Positions 1-6,087 of a stretch of DNA of 14,477 nucleotides are shown one piece after another. The notes beneath the pieces were generated by a model that worked only from the letters and a program-made list of their open reading frames with translations, was not told the origin of the DNA and did not search any database. A program made the translations under genes and the position numbers. The stretch's first letter is position 1. Each line of letters opens with the position of its first letter. The stretch covers positions 1 to 14,477 of the forward strand of contig JAESSV010000207.1 of assembly GCA_016763895.1 (NCBI GenBank), in the 5' to 3' direction. Origin of the DNA: Magnetovibrio sp. GTDB taxonomy: Bacteria > Pseudomonadota > Alphaproteobacteria > Rhodospirillales > Magnetovibrionaceae.

Positions 1-2
1 GA

Positions 3-644
3 ACATTGGAATTGCAAAAACGCAATCTCGAGCTCGACAAAACCCGCCTTGAAGTGATCCGCCGTTTGGGCCGAGCCGGGGAATACCGGGACAATGAAAC
101 CGGAATGCATGTGGTGCGTATGAGCAAAAGCAGTCAGGTGTTGGCCTTGGCAGCCGGACTTGGAGAAGAACGATCTCAACAAATTTTACATGCCAGCCCC
201 ATGCACGACGTCGGCAAAATCGGCATTCCCGACGGCATCTTGCTGAAACCGGGGAAATTTGAACCCGATGAATGGGAAGTGATGAAAACCCATGTTGAAA
301 TTGGCACCGATATCATTGGCAACGACCCAAGCCAGTTGATGCAATTGGCCCGTTTGATTGCATTGACGCACCACGAAAAATGGGATGGAACGGGATACCC
401 AAACAACCTTAAGGGGGTGGATATTCCCATCGAAGGCCGTATTTGCGCCATTTGTGATGTGTTCGATGCCTTGACTTCGGAACGACCGTATAAAAAATCA
501 TGGTCTGTCGAGGACGCGGTGAATTTGATTAACGAACAGTCCGGCAAACAATTTGATCCAGACCTTGTTGTCTTGTTTAATGAATGCTTGCCTCAAATGC
601 TTGAAATCCGTGAAAAATATGCGGACGAAGAATTCAAAACTTAA
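3..644 (+). CDS. HD-GYP domain cyclic-di-GMP phosphodiesterase, 5' end outside window
   Basis: The frame is open to the left edge, so the N-terminus is missing. The first in-window start-like codon (TTG at 6) is not credible. Numbering from that TTG, a helical linker (about 1-25) leads into an HD-GYP domain. Visible signature residues are E31 and H35 (RDNETGMH), H67-D68 (MHDVGKIG), K71, H96 (KTHVEIG), H122-H123 (THHE), G130-Y131-P132 and D151 (CDVFDAL). These match the metal-ligand and GYP positions known for the family, so the enzyme is probably active. HD-GYP proteins hydrolyse c-di-GMP to pGpG or GMP in the cytoplasm and affect motility, biofilm and virulence programmes. The helical linker is typical of RpfG-like response regulators, so a receiver domain upstream is likely, but that is inference. 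It is followed by a long non-coding region, so it is probably the last gene of its unit. Confidence 0.93.
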   Translation, partial: TLELQKRNLELDKTRLEVIRRLGRAGEYRDNETGMHVVRMSKSSQVLALAAGLGEERSQQILHASPMHDVGKIGIPDGILLKPGKFEPDEWEVMKTHVEIGTDIIGNDPSQLMQLARLIALTHHEKWDGTGYPNNLKGVDIPIEGRICAICDVFDALTSERPYKKSWSVEDAVNLINEQSGKQFDPDLVVLFNECLPQMLEIREKYADEEFKT

Positions 645-746
645 ACGTCCAGCATAACGACTGCTGTTGCATAGCCCAAAGCTGTAAACGCATGGGTGAA
701 CCCGGACATTAGGCTGTTTAAAGGTTAAGCATGTGTGCAGCGGACG

Positions 747-785
747 TGGCCTGTGGAAGGGGCCTGTAGAGGGGGCGTGTAGAGG
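747..785. repeat. Three degenerate 13-bp tandem repeats
   Basis: Units start at 747, 760 and 773: GGCCTGTGGAAGG, GGCCTGTAGAGGG and GGCGTGTAGAGGA. Neighbouring copies differ at two to three positions and the period is exactly 13. It lies in non-coding DNA about 100 bases after the HD-GYP gene. It could be a slippage-derived microrepeat or a row of binding sites, and nothing in the sequence decides between these. Confidence 0.6.
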
Positions 786-880
786 ACCTTGGATTGAGGC
801 AAAAGTTCTTTCTGAGGATCTAGGTGATGCATTTGTCGTTTTTATTTTCCTAAAAAAGCGCGCAAAAACGCTAAAAAGAC

Positions 881-910
881 TTTTTTTTTACATTTTTTTT
901 AATTTTTTTT
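881..910. other. Three phased T-tracts (predicted curved DNA)
   Basis: Runs of nine, eight and eight T occupy 881-889, 893-900 and 903-910. Their centres are about 10 to 12 bases apart, close to one helical turn, which is the arrangement known to give intrinsic DNA bending and to attract nucleoid proteins such as IHF or H-NS-like factors. A short AGCG/CGCT stem (857-872) precedes the first run. With only 4 bp of stem and an 8-base loop it is a poor rho-independent terminator, and the HD-GYP stop codon is more than 200 bases away. Confidence 0.55.
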
Positions 911-996
911 GAACCCAAAATGGGGTTGTTTATTGCGATCCTAAGGACCATATAAAAAAAAGAGGGCCTTGCAGATTTTATGTCTGACAAAATAAA

Positions 997-1025
997 TTAC
1001 GAGGTCTTTTAAGGCGGCTTATAAT
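997..1025 (+). promoter_or_regulatory. Sigma-70-type promoter candidate with perfect TATAAT
   Basis: A perfect -10 hexamer TATAAT (1020-1025) is preceded at 17 bases by a weak -35, TTACGA (997-1002, three of six matches). Transcription would start near 1032. The -10 lies inside the left arm of the inverted repeat at 1019-1052, so a protein bound there could block the promoter. It could drive a long aapJ leader of about 510 bases or a separate small RNA. The call rests on hexamer matching only. Confidence 0.35.
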
Positions 1026-1052
1026 AACAATTATTGAAAGAGGTTATTATAA
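1019..1052. repeat. Perfect 10-bp inverted repeat, 14-base spacer, overlapping a -10 box
   Basis: TTATAATAAC (1019-1028) is the exact reverse complement of GTTATTATAA (1043-1052), and 14 bases lie between. Each arm contains TATAAT on its own strand, so a -10 element is present in both directions. The arm centres are about 24 bases apart, near two helical turns, which suits a dimeric or tetrameric DNA-binding protein. An AT-only RNA stem is the alternative. No regulator can be named. Confidence 0.6.
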
Positions 1053-1113
1053 ACTTTCGTTTAGGGTCGATTGGGCTGAAACGGCCCTTGGTTGGACAGA
1101 AATGCCCTGTATC

Positions 1114-1153
1114 TGCGGTGGAGCGCGCACTTGGGGCGCTCTCAAAAACCGCA
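1114..1153 (+). other. Two-part stem-loop in the aapJ upstream region
   Basis: The outer stem pairs TGCGGT (1114-1119) with ACCGCA (1148-1153). The inner stem pairs GAGCGC (1121-1126) with GCGCTC (1136-1141) around a 9-base loop. The stems are joined by one base on the left and six (TCAAAA) on the right. All twelve pairs are Watson-Crick and most are G-C. It lies about 80 bases after the predicted start from the 1020-1025 promoter, so it could be part of a leader or small RNA. No T-run follows, so it is not a standard terminator. It matches no riboswitch class I recognise. Confidence 0.45.
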
Positions 1154-1413
1154 CCACATACAACTGTTACTTTTGTCTGCAATATTGCGGTACTATTTCA
1201 GGGTGCTGCTTGTTCGAGGAAAGGAATTAAGGACCGTATGGAGGATGCTGAAGAGATCCTTTAAATATCCAAAAAGAGTTTACAGAATAAGTTAGCATAA
1301 TACGCGCATGGTTATAGACTTATGCAAGTGCGCCCGCAAACTTCCGTCATGGAATGTACTGTTGCGTGCCGTTTTTAAGCATGCTACGGCTGTTGTGTAA
1401 ACAAACAGAGGCC

Positions 1414-1443
1414 TTGTCGAAAGGTCAACCTGAGTTTTATGAT
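1414..1443 (+). promoter_or_regulatory. Promoter candidate for the aap operon
   Basis: TTGTCG (1414-1419, four of six to TTGACA, preceded by C as in many alphaproteobacterial promoters) is followed after 18 bases by TATGAT (1438-1443, five of six to TATAAT). The start would be near 1450, leaving a leader of about 95 bases before aapJ. This is the best-placed sigma-70-like pair I see close to the gene. A sigma-54 pair was looked for and not found with correct spacing. Confidence 0.35.
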
Positions 1444-1544
1444 TCGGTTCATTTGAATTGTGGCTTAGCACCCGTTGCAAGGCCAAGTATGAATGAGGCG
1501 AGAACTTTCAGAATTCTATTTAATCTCACAGGGAGAATTCCAAA

Positions 1545-2561
1545 ATGAAACGTGCAATTACAATCGCAACAGGCGTCGCAACTGCCGCTCTGTTCGCAAC
1601 ATCAGCATATGCTGGTACTCTTCAAGAAGTTCAAAAACGCGGCACACTGTCTTGCGGCGTGAGCACAGGCCTCCCCGGCTTTTCTGAACTTGATTCACAC
1701 GGCAACATGACGGGGCTTGATGCTGACGTCTGTCGTGCGGTTGCTGCGGCTGTTTTGGGTGATGCAAGCAAAGTTAGCTTCAAACCTTTGACCGCTAAAG
1801 AACGCTTCACGGCGTTGTCATCTGGTGAAATCGATATGTTGTCTCGTAACACAACATGGACCCTTACCCGTGACACATCATTGGGCTTAAACTTTACCGG
1901 TGTAAGCTATTACGATGGTCAAGGCTTTATGGTTAAAAAAGACTTGGGTGTGAACTCGGCTAAAGATTTGGACGGTGCAACTGTATGTCTTCAAGCTGGT
2001 ACAACAACCGAGCTGAACGTTTCTGATTATTTCCGTGAACACGGTATGAAGTACACCTTGGTTGCCGTTGAAACGTCTTCAGCTTCCCGTTCTGCTTTTG
2101 ATAGCGGACGTTGCGATGTGCTGACGACTGACCGGTCTCAACTTGCTGCTTTGCGCACCAAAATGGCTGACCCAAGCAGTGTCGTTGTGTTGCCAGAAAT
2201 TATTTCTAAAGAGCCTCTCGGCCCAGTTGTTCGTCAAGGCGACGACCAATGGTTCAATATTGTGAAATGGACCTTGTACGCTTTGATCAACGCCGAAGAA
2301 ATGGGCGTAACATCTGCGACTGAGGATGCGGCTAAGACCGATAACAACCCAGGTATTAAGCGTTTGGTTGGTACCGAAGGCGATATGGGTACAAAATTGG
2401 GCTTGAGCGCTGATTGGGCTTACAACGCCATTAAGCAAGTTGGTAACTACAGTGAAGTTTTCGAACGCAATGTAGGAGTTAACACACCAGTCGGTCTTGC
2501 ACGTGGTCAGAATGCCTTGTGGACAGACGGTGGCCTGCAATACGCTCCACCCGTTCGTTAA
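1545..2561 (+). CDS. aapJ: General L-amino-acid ABC transporter, periplasmic binding protein AapJ
   Basis: This 338-residue protein is the solute-binding component that captures L-amino acids in the periplasm and delivers them to AapQ/AapM. A signal peptide is plain: MKR, a hydrophobic core, then AYA at 21-23 with cleavage before G24. The mature part opens with QKRGTLSCGVSTGLPGFS and continues with GLDADVCRAVAAAVLGD, typical of family 3 amino-acid binding proteins of the AapJ/BztA type. Length and sequence fit that family throughout. The start is supported by GGGAG at 1531-1535, nine bases upstream. Codon choice looks biased to GGT, GCT and CGT more than in neighbouring genes, which suggests high expression, as expected for a binding protein. 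A strong hairpin follows the stop and probably separates its expression level from that of the permease genes. Confidence 0.96.
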   Translation: MKRAITIATGVATAALFATSAYAGTLQEVQKRGTLSCGVSTGLPGFSELDSHGNMTGLDADVCRAVAAAVLGDASKVSFKPLTAKERFTALSSGEIDMLSRNTTWTLTRDTSLGLNFTGVSYYDGQGFMVKKDLGVNSAKDLDGATVCLQAGTTTELNVSDYFREHGMKYTLVAVETSSASRSAFDSGRCDVLTTDRSQLAALRTKMADPSSVVVLPEIISKEPLGPVVRQGDDQWFNIVKWTLYALINAEEMGVTSATEDAAKTDNNPGIKRLVGTEGDMGTKLGLSADWAYNAIKQVGNYSEVFERNVGVNTPVGLARGQNALWTDGGLQYAPPVR

Positions 2562-2579
2562 GACTTAAAATAAGCTAAT

Positions 2580-2622
2580 CCGGTCATGTCCCCAATTCGT
2601 TTTTAACGGGGGGCATGGCCGG
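2580..2622 (+). terminator. Intercistronic hairpin between aapJ and aapQ (attenuator or mRNA stabiliser)
   Basis: The left arm 2580-2593 (CCGGTCATGTCCCC) pairs with 2609-2622 to give 14 bp including two G-U pairs, around a 15-base loop. The following bases, TTTGGTGTTT, are an imperfect T-run, so it may terminate only part of the transcripts. Such hairpins after binding-protein genes of ABC operons (malE-malF type) are known to protect the upstream mRNA and reduce expression of the downstream permeases. That role here is inference from position and structure. Confidence 0.75.
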
Positions 2623-2660
2623 TTTGGTGTTTATATTTATGCCTAGTCTCTGCGGACCCG

Positions 2661-2668
2661 GGGAGGAG
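2661..2668 (+). promoter_or_regulatory. Strong ribosome binding site fixing the GTG start of aapQ
   Basis: GGGAGGAG at 2661-2668 stands eight bases before GTG at 2677. It is the strongest Shine-Dalgarno sequence among the plus-strand genes and decides the GTG start, giving an N-terminus of usual AapQ form. A strong site may offset reduced transcription past the preceding hairpin. Confidence 0.8.
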
Positions 2669-2676
2669 TAACCCAA

Positions 2677-3876
2677 GTGTCACAAACAGATCATACAGAT
2701 CAAGCTCAGTCTGCATCCGCAAAAACGGTTATTTGGAACGATCCAACATTCCGTTCTATTGTAAGCCAGGTCCTTGCGGCCGGGGTGCTAGTTTGGTTTT
2801 TCTATACCATTTTTTCGAATACCCTTTCCAATATGGAACGTCAGGGCATAACCACCGGGTTCGCGTTTTGGAACAGCACGGCTGGTTACGGCATTTTGAT
2901 GTCGCTTATTGATTACGATTCAACGGACACCTATGGGCGCACGTTTTTCGTTGGATTGTTGAACACAGTTTTGATTTCTGTGTTGGGTATCTTCTTTGCA
3001 ACGATTATTGGTTTTATCGTTGGTGTCGCGCGATTGTCCAAAAACTGGCCCATTGCAAAAATAGCCACGGTTTATGTGGAAACGCTGCGCAATATCCCCC
3101 TGCTTTTGCAAATTCTATTTTGGTACAATGCGGTTCTTCGTACGCTGCCTCATCCTCGCGATAGCTTGACGCTCGGCGAAAGCATCTTTTTAAACTCACG
3201 TGGACTATATCTGCCAAGCCCCGTTCCAGGATTGGGCTTTGGATTTGTGAGTTCTGCATTTTACCTCGCTGTTGTGGTTGTTTTCATCATGGTCCGATGG
3301 GCTAACAAACGTCAGGAAGAAACAGGTCAGCAATTTCCCAGCTTTTGGGCCTCTGTTGGCTTATTGATTGCTTTTCCGGGCGTGGTCTTTTTGATTATGG
3401 GCGCACCAATGACCCTGGATTATCCAGCTCTTAAGGGCTTTAATTTCCAAGGTGGTATTGGCATCATTCCAGAGCTCCTGGCACTTTTGTGGGCGCTGAC
3501 ATTCTATACAGCAACCTTTATCGCAGAGATCGTCCGTGCGGGTATTTTAGGGGTAAGCCATGGTCAGACCGAAGCCGCGCATGCTTTGGGGCTGCGCAAT
3601 GGTCCAACCTTACGTTTGGTGGTTATTCCACAAGCGATGCGGATCATCATCCCGCCTTTGACCAGTCAGTATCTTAATCTGGCTAAAAACTCATCCTTGG
3701 CGACCGCGATTGGTTACCCCGATTTGGTGGCTGTGTTTATGGGAACAACTTTGAATCAAACCGGTCAAGCAGTCGAAATTGTTGGCATCACCATGGCCGT
3801 GTATCTGGTGATGAGCCTTGCGATCTCTGGCCTGATGAACTGGTTTAACAAGCGCATGGCGCTGTCGGAAAGATAG
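2677..3876 (+). CDS. aapQ: General L-amino-acid ABC transporter, permease AapQ
   Basis: This 399-residue inner-membrane permease of the AapQ/BztB family starts with GTG. A short polar N-terminus precedes a first membrane segment at about 28-50. A second hydrophobic stretch around 90-122 opens the conserved transport core, with further segments including VSSAFYLAVVVVFIMVRW, LLIAFPGVVFLIM and ELLALLWALTFYTATFIAEIV. The cytoplasmic EAA loop that docks on the ATPase is clear: EAAHALG at 299-305, then RLVVIPQAMRIIIPPL. The length is usual for AapQ, which is longer than simple HisQ-type permeases because of the extended region between the first segments and the core. It should pair with AapM, encoded 14 bases downstream, to form the channel. 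The paired names follow operon order and family resemblance. Confidence 0.95.
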   Translation: MSQTDHTDQAQSASAKTVIWNDPTFRSIVSQVLAAGVLVWFFYTIFSNTLSNMERQGITTGFAFWNSTAGYGILMSLIDYDSTDTYGRTFFVGLLNTVLISVLGIFFATIIGFIVGVARLSKNWPIAKIATVYVETLRNIPLLLQILFWYNAVLRTLPHPRDSLTLGESIFLNSRGLYLPSPVPGLGFGFVSSAFYLAVVVVFIMVRWANKRQEETGQQFPSFWASVGLLIAFPGVVFLIMGAPMTLDYPALKGFNFQGGIGIIPELLALLWALTFYTATFIAEIVRAGILGVSHGQTEAAHALGLRNGPTLRLVVIPQAMRIIIPPLTSQYLNLAKNSSLATAIGYPDLVAVFMGTTLNQTGQAVEIVGITMAVYLVMSLAISGLMNWFNKRMALSER

Positions 3877-3890
3877 GGGAAAATAATAAT

Positions 3891-4991
3891 ATGAGTGATT
3901 TTAAAGCCCTGCCTGATTTGCCAGCTCCCACGTCCTCAACTGGACTAGCGGGTTGGTTTCGGTCGAATTTATTTTCGACGCCCATCAATTCGGTGGTCAG
4001 CGTCATTTCGATATATTTTATTGTATCGTTTTTGATCCCGGTTTTGGATTGGGCCTTTGTTTCCGCCGTATGGACCGGTGAAGGCAATGCCGCCTGTGAG
4101 CAAGCATCTGGCGCATGCTGGATTTTCATCGAAGATCGCATTTCAATCTTTTCTTATGGCATTTATCCAGCCGACCAAACGTGGCGTTTGGACATTGCCT
4201 TTGCTTTGTTGGCGGTGTCCTTTGGACCACAGTTTTTTGATAAGTTCCCATTCAAAATGCCCTTGGCGATCTTTTCGCTGACGGCCTTTCCGCTGATCAG
4301 CTTTTACTTGATTTCCGGTGGCGCATTCGGGCTTGAATATGTCCCCACGGAAAGATGGGGTGGCTTATCTTTGACGTTGATCTTGGCCTTTGTCGGCATT
4401 GTTGCGGCTTTGCCCATTGGTGTTGTAGTGGCTTTGGGACGACGGTCTGAAATGCCGGTCATTCGTTCAGTTTGTATTGGCTTTATTGAATTGTGGCGGG
4501 GCATTCCGTTGATTTCGGTGTTGTTCATGTCTTCGGTCATGTTGCCCTTGTTCCTGCCAGAAGGCATGAATTTTGATAAACTGTTGAGAGCCCTGATCGG
4601 CATCACCATGTTTCAATCCGCCTATATGGCCGAGGTTATCCGCGGTGGCTTGCAAGCCATTCCCCGAGGCCAATACGAAGCCGCATCGGCCATGGGATTG
4701 GGGTATTGGGGGCAAATGCGCTTGGTGGTTTTGCCGCAAGCGTTAAAGCTTGTGATTCCCGGCATTGTGAACACCTTTATCGCCTTGTTCAAAGACACAA
4801 CGCTTGTCTTGATCATCGGTTTGTTGGATGTGTTGGCGCTGGTGCAGTCAGCTATTGAAGACCCGGCTTGGGGTGCCGTTGAAACCGAAGGCTACGTCTT
4901 TGCGGCCTTTTGCTTTTGGGTGTTTTGCTTTTCTATGTCACGTTACAGTCAAAAACTGGAACGTAAACTACATACTGGCCATAAACGTTAA
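3891..4991 (+). CDS. aapM: General L-amino-acid ABC transporter, permease AapM
   Basis: This 366-residue inner-membrane permease of the AapM/BztC family forms the second half of the translocation channel. The N-terminus is polar and proline-rich. Membrane segments follow from about residue 35 (VVSVISIYFIVSFLIPVLDW), and a loop rich in acidic and cysteine residues (GEGNAACEQASGACW) lies on the periplasmic side by prediction. The conserved transport core begins near LSLTLILAFVGIVAALPIGVVVA, and the EAA loop is EAASAMG at 263-269, followed by RLVVLPQALKLVIPGIVN. The ribosome site is modest (GGGGA just after the aapQ stop), suggesting translational coupling over the 14-base gap. The aapP gene starts 18 bases after the stop. 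Confidence 0.95.
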   Translation: MSDFKALPDLPAPTSSTGLAGWFRSNLFSTPINSVVSVISIYFIVSFLIPVLDWAFVSAVWTGEGNAACEQASGACWIFIEDRISIFSYGIYPADQTWRLDIAFALLAVSFGPQFFDKFPFKMPLAIFSLTAFPLISFYLISGGAFGLEYVPTERWGGLSLTLILAFVGIVAALPIGVVVALGRRSEMPVIRSVCIGFIELWRGIPLISVLFMSSVMLPLFLPEGMNFDKLLRALIGITMFQSAYMAEVIRGGLQAIPRGQYEAASAMGLGYWGQMRLVVLPQALKLVIPGIVNTFIALFKDTTLVLIIGLLDVLALVQSAIEDPAWGAVETEGYVFAAFCFWVFCFSMSRYSQKLERKLHTGHKR

Positions 4992-5009
4992 GTGCGTTAG
5001 GAACGAATA

Positions 5010-5756
5010 ATGACTTCTAATAAATCAGCTATTGAACTGGTCGGCATGAACAAATGGTATGGTGACTTTCATGTGTTGAAAGACATCAACTTGAATGTTG
5101 CCGAAGGCGAACGGATCGTGATTTGTGGACCTTCGGGGTCTGGAAAATCGACCATGATCCGTTGCATCAACCGGTTGGAAGAACATCAAACCGGAAAAAT
5201 TATCGTGAACGGTATTGAACTGACCGAAGACTTAAAACGCATTGATAAGGTGCGCAAAGAAGTCGGAATGTGTTTTCAACACTTTAACTTGTTTCCGCAT
5301 TTGACGGTTTTGGAAAATTGCACCTTGGGTCTCATTTGGGTGCGCAAATTACCGAAAAAAGAAGCCGAAGACGTGGCCATGCATTTCTTGGAACGGGTTA
5401 AAATCCCTGAACAAGCCGAAAAATTCCCCGGTCAGTTGTCCGGCGGTCAGCAACAACGGGTGGCAATTGCGCGGTCTTTGTGCATGAGCCCTAAGATCAT
5501 GTTGTTTGACGAGCCCACCTCGGCCTTGGATCCGGAAATGATCAAAGAAGTTTTGGACGTGATGGTGGAACTTGCCGACGAAGGCATGACCATGTTGTGC
5601 GTGACCCATGAAATGGGCTTTGCCAAAAAAGTTGCCGACCGGGTGATCTTTATGGACGTCGGGCAAATTGTCGAAGAAAACAATCCGCATGATTTCTTCG
5701 ATCATCCGCAAAACGATCGCACAAAACTTTTCCTCAGTCAGATCATTGGGCATTAA
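5010..5756 (+). CDS. aapP: General L-amino-acid ABC transporter, ATP-binding protein AapP
   Basis: This 248-residue ATPase drives amino-acid import from the cytoplasmic face of the AapQM channel. All nucleotide-binding motifs are present: Walker A GPSGSGKS at 40-47, Q-loop in [10 protein letters not shown], signature LSGGQ at 143-147, Walker B IMLFDE ending at D167-E168, D-loop SALD and H-loop H200 (VTHE). The protein closely resembles GlnQ/AapP/BztD throughout and has the usual length. AGGAA lies a few bases upstream of the ATG. It completes the transporter operon. The next small gene begins only 10 bases after its stop, so transcription probably continues. Confidence 0.97.
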   Translation: MTSNKSAIELVGMNKWYGDFHVLKDINLNVAEGERIVICGPSGSGKSTMIRCINRLEEHQTGKIIVNGIELTEDLKRIDKVRKEVGMCFQHFNLFPHLTVLENCTLGLIWVRKLPKKEAEDVAMHFLERVKIPEQAEKFPGQLSGGQQQRVAIARSLCMSPKIMLFDEPTSALDPEMIKEVLDVMVELADEGMTMLCVTHEMGFAKKVADRVIFMDVGQIVEENNPHDFFDHPQNDRTKLFLSQIIGH

Positions 5757-5766
5757 GGGTAAGACT

Positions 5767-6045
5767 ATGGAACACATAAAACCGAAAAGCCTCAGAGACA
5801 GAGCCGAAGAAACCAAAAGTAAAATTCAAGAGCTTTTGGATATTTCGTGCTCGGGCCACGACGAAGAAGTGATCAAGGCGATTGAACAAACCATCATCGA
5901 TGCCTTGTTGTCCGAACGTGAACGGTGTGCCGTGGTGGCGTTCAAGCATTGTTGTGAGGAAGACCGTGATATGGCCCACAAGGTTGCCGAAGATATCAAG
6001 CGCGTGCGCACGGCCTTGGTGACAAACCTAGAAAGCATGCGTTAA
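5767..6045 (+). CDS. Small conserved-looking protein of unknown function behind aapP
   Basis: I do not recognise this 92-residue protein. The ATG at 5767 was chosen because AAGGG spans the aapP stop at a suitable distance (5755-5759). Upstream starts in the same frame lie inside aapP in another frame. The product is predicted soluble, almost wholly helical and highly charged (KPKSLRDRAEETKSKIQELL, then EEVIKAIEQTIIDALLSERERC), ending in a basic helix. It has four cysteines, at about 28, 54, 62 and 63, including a CC pair, so metal or redox chemistry is possible but unproven. There is no signal peptide or membrane segment. The codon pattern resembles its neighbours, and the 10-base gap to aapP argues for co-expression with the transporter. 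A role linked to transport is guesswork. Confidence 0.75.
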   Translation: MEHIKPKSLRDRAEETKSKIQELLDISCSGHDEEVIKAIEQTIIDALLSERERCAVVAFKHCCEEDRDMAHKVAEDIKRVRTALVTNLESMR

Positions 6046-6087
6046 ACAAGAAACAATTGGACCACATAAACTTGGTCAGAAAACATT

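Larger units (their letters stand above)
645..1544. other. 900-base non-coding region upstream of aapJ
   Basis: I find no convincing gene here. The short open frames have no recognisable product, no good ribosome site and overlap each other in several frames. The region is richer in A/T than the flanking genes. It holds a 13-bp tandem repeat (747-785), three T-tracts (881-910), an inverted repeat around a perfect -10 box (1019-1052), a two-part stem-loop (1114-1153), a 10-bp palindrome GCAATATTGC (1179-1188), a weak AGGAT/ATCCT hairpin (1242-1260) and a promoter candidate nearer aapJ (1414-1443). It most likely serves as the control region of the amino-acid transporter operon and may encode a small RNA. 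Confidence 0.7.

Noticed and set aside
853..910. Rho-independent terminator of the HD-GYP gene at the T-runs
   Set aside because: The preceding stem has only 4 bp and the stop codon is more than 200 bases upstream, so phased T-tracts are the better description.
1034..1264. 76-residue open frame upstream of aapJ
   Set aside because: It starts with TTG, has no recognisable product, overlaps another frame of similar length and contains the GC-rich stem-loop.
1459..1477. Possible sigma-54 promoter (GG...GC around TGGCTTAGCACCCGTTGC)
   Set aside because: GG and GC are separated by 13 bases where the consensus requires 10.
1354..1548. 64-residue open frame ending at the aapJ start
   Set aside because: Composition is unlike a real protein, there is no ribosome site, and it overlaps other short frames on both strands.
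5668..5766. 33-residue N-terminal extension of the small protein into aapP
   Set aside because: It overlaps aapP in another frame, and ATG 5767 has its own ribosome site.
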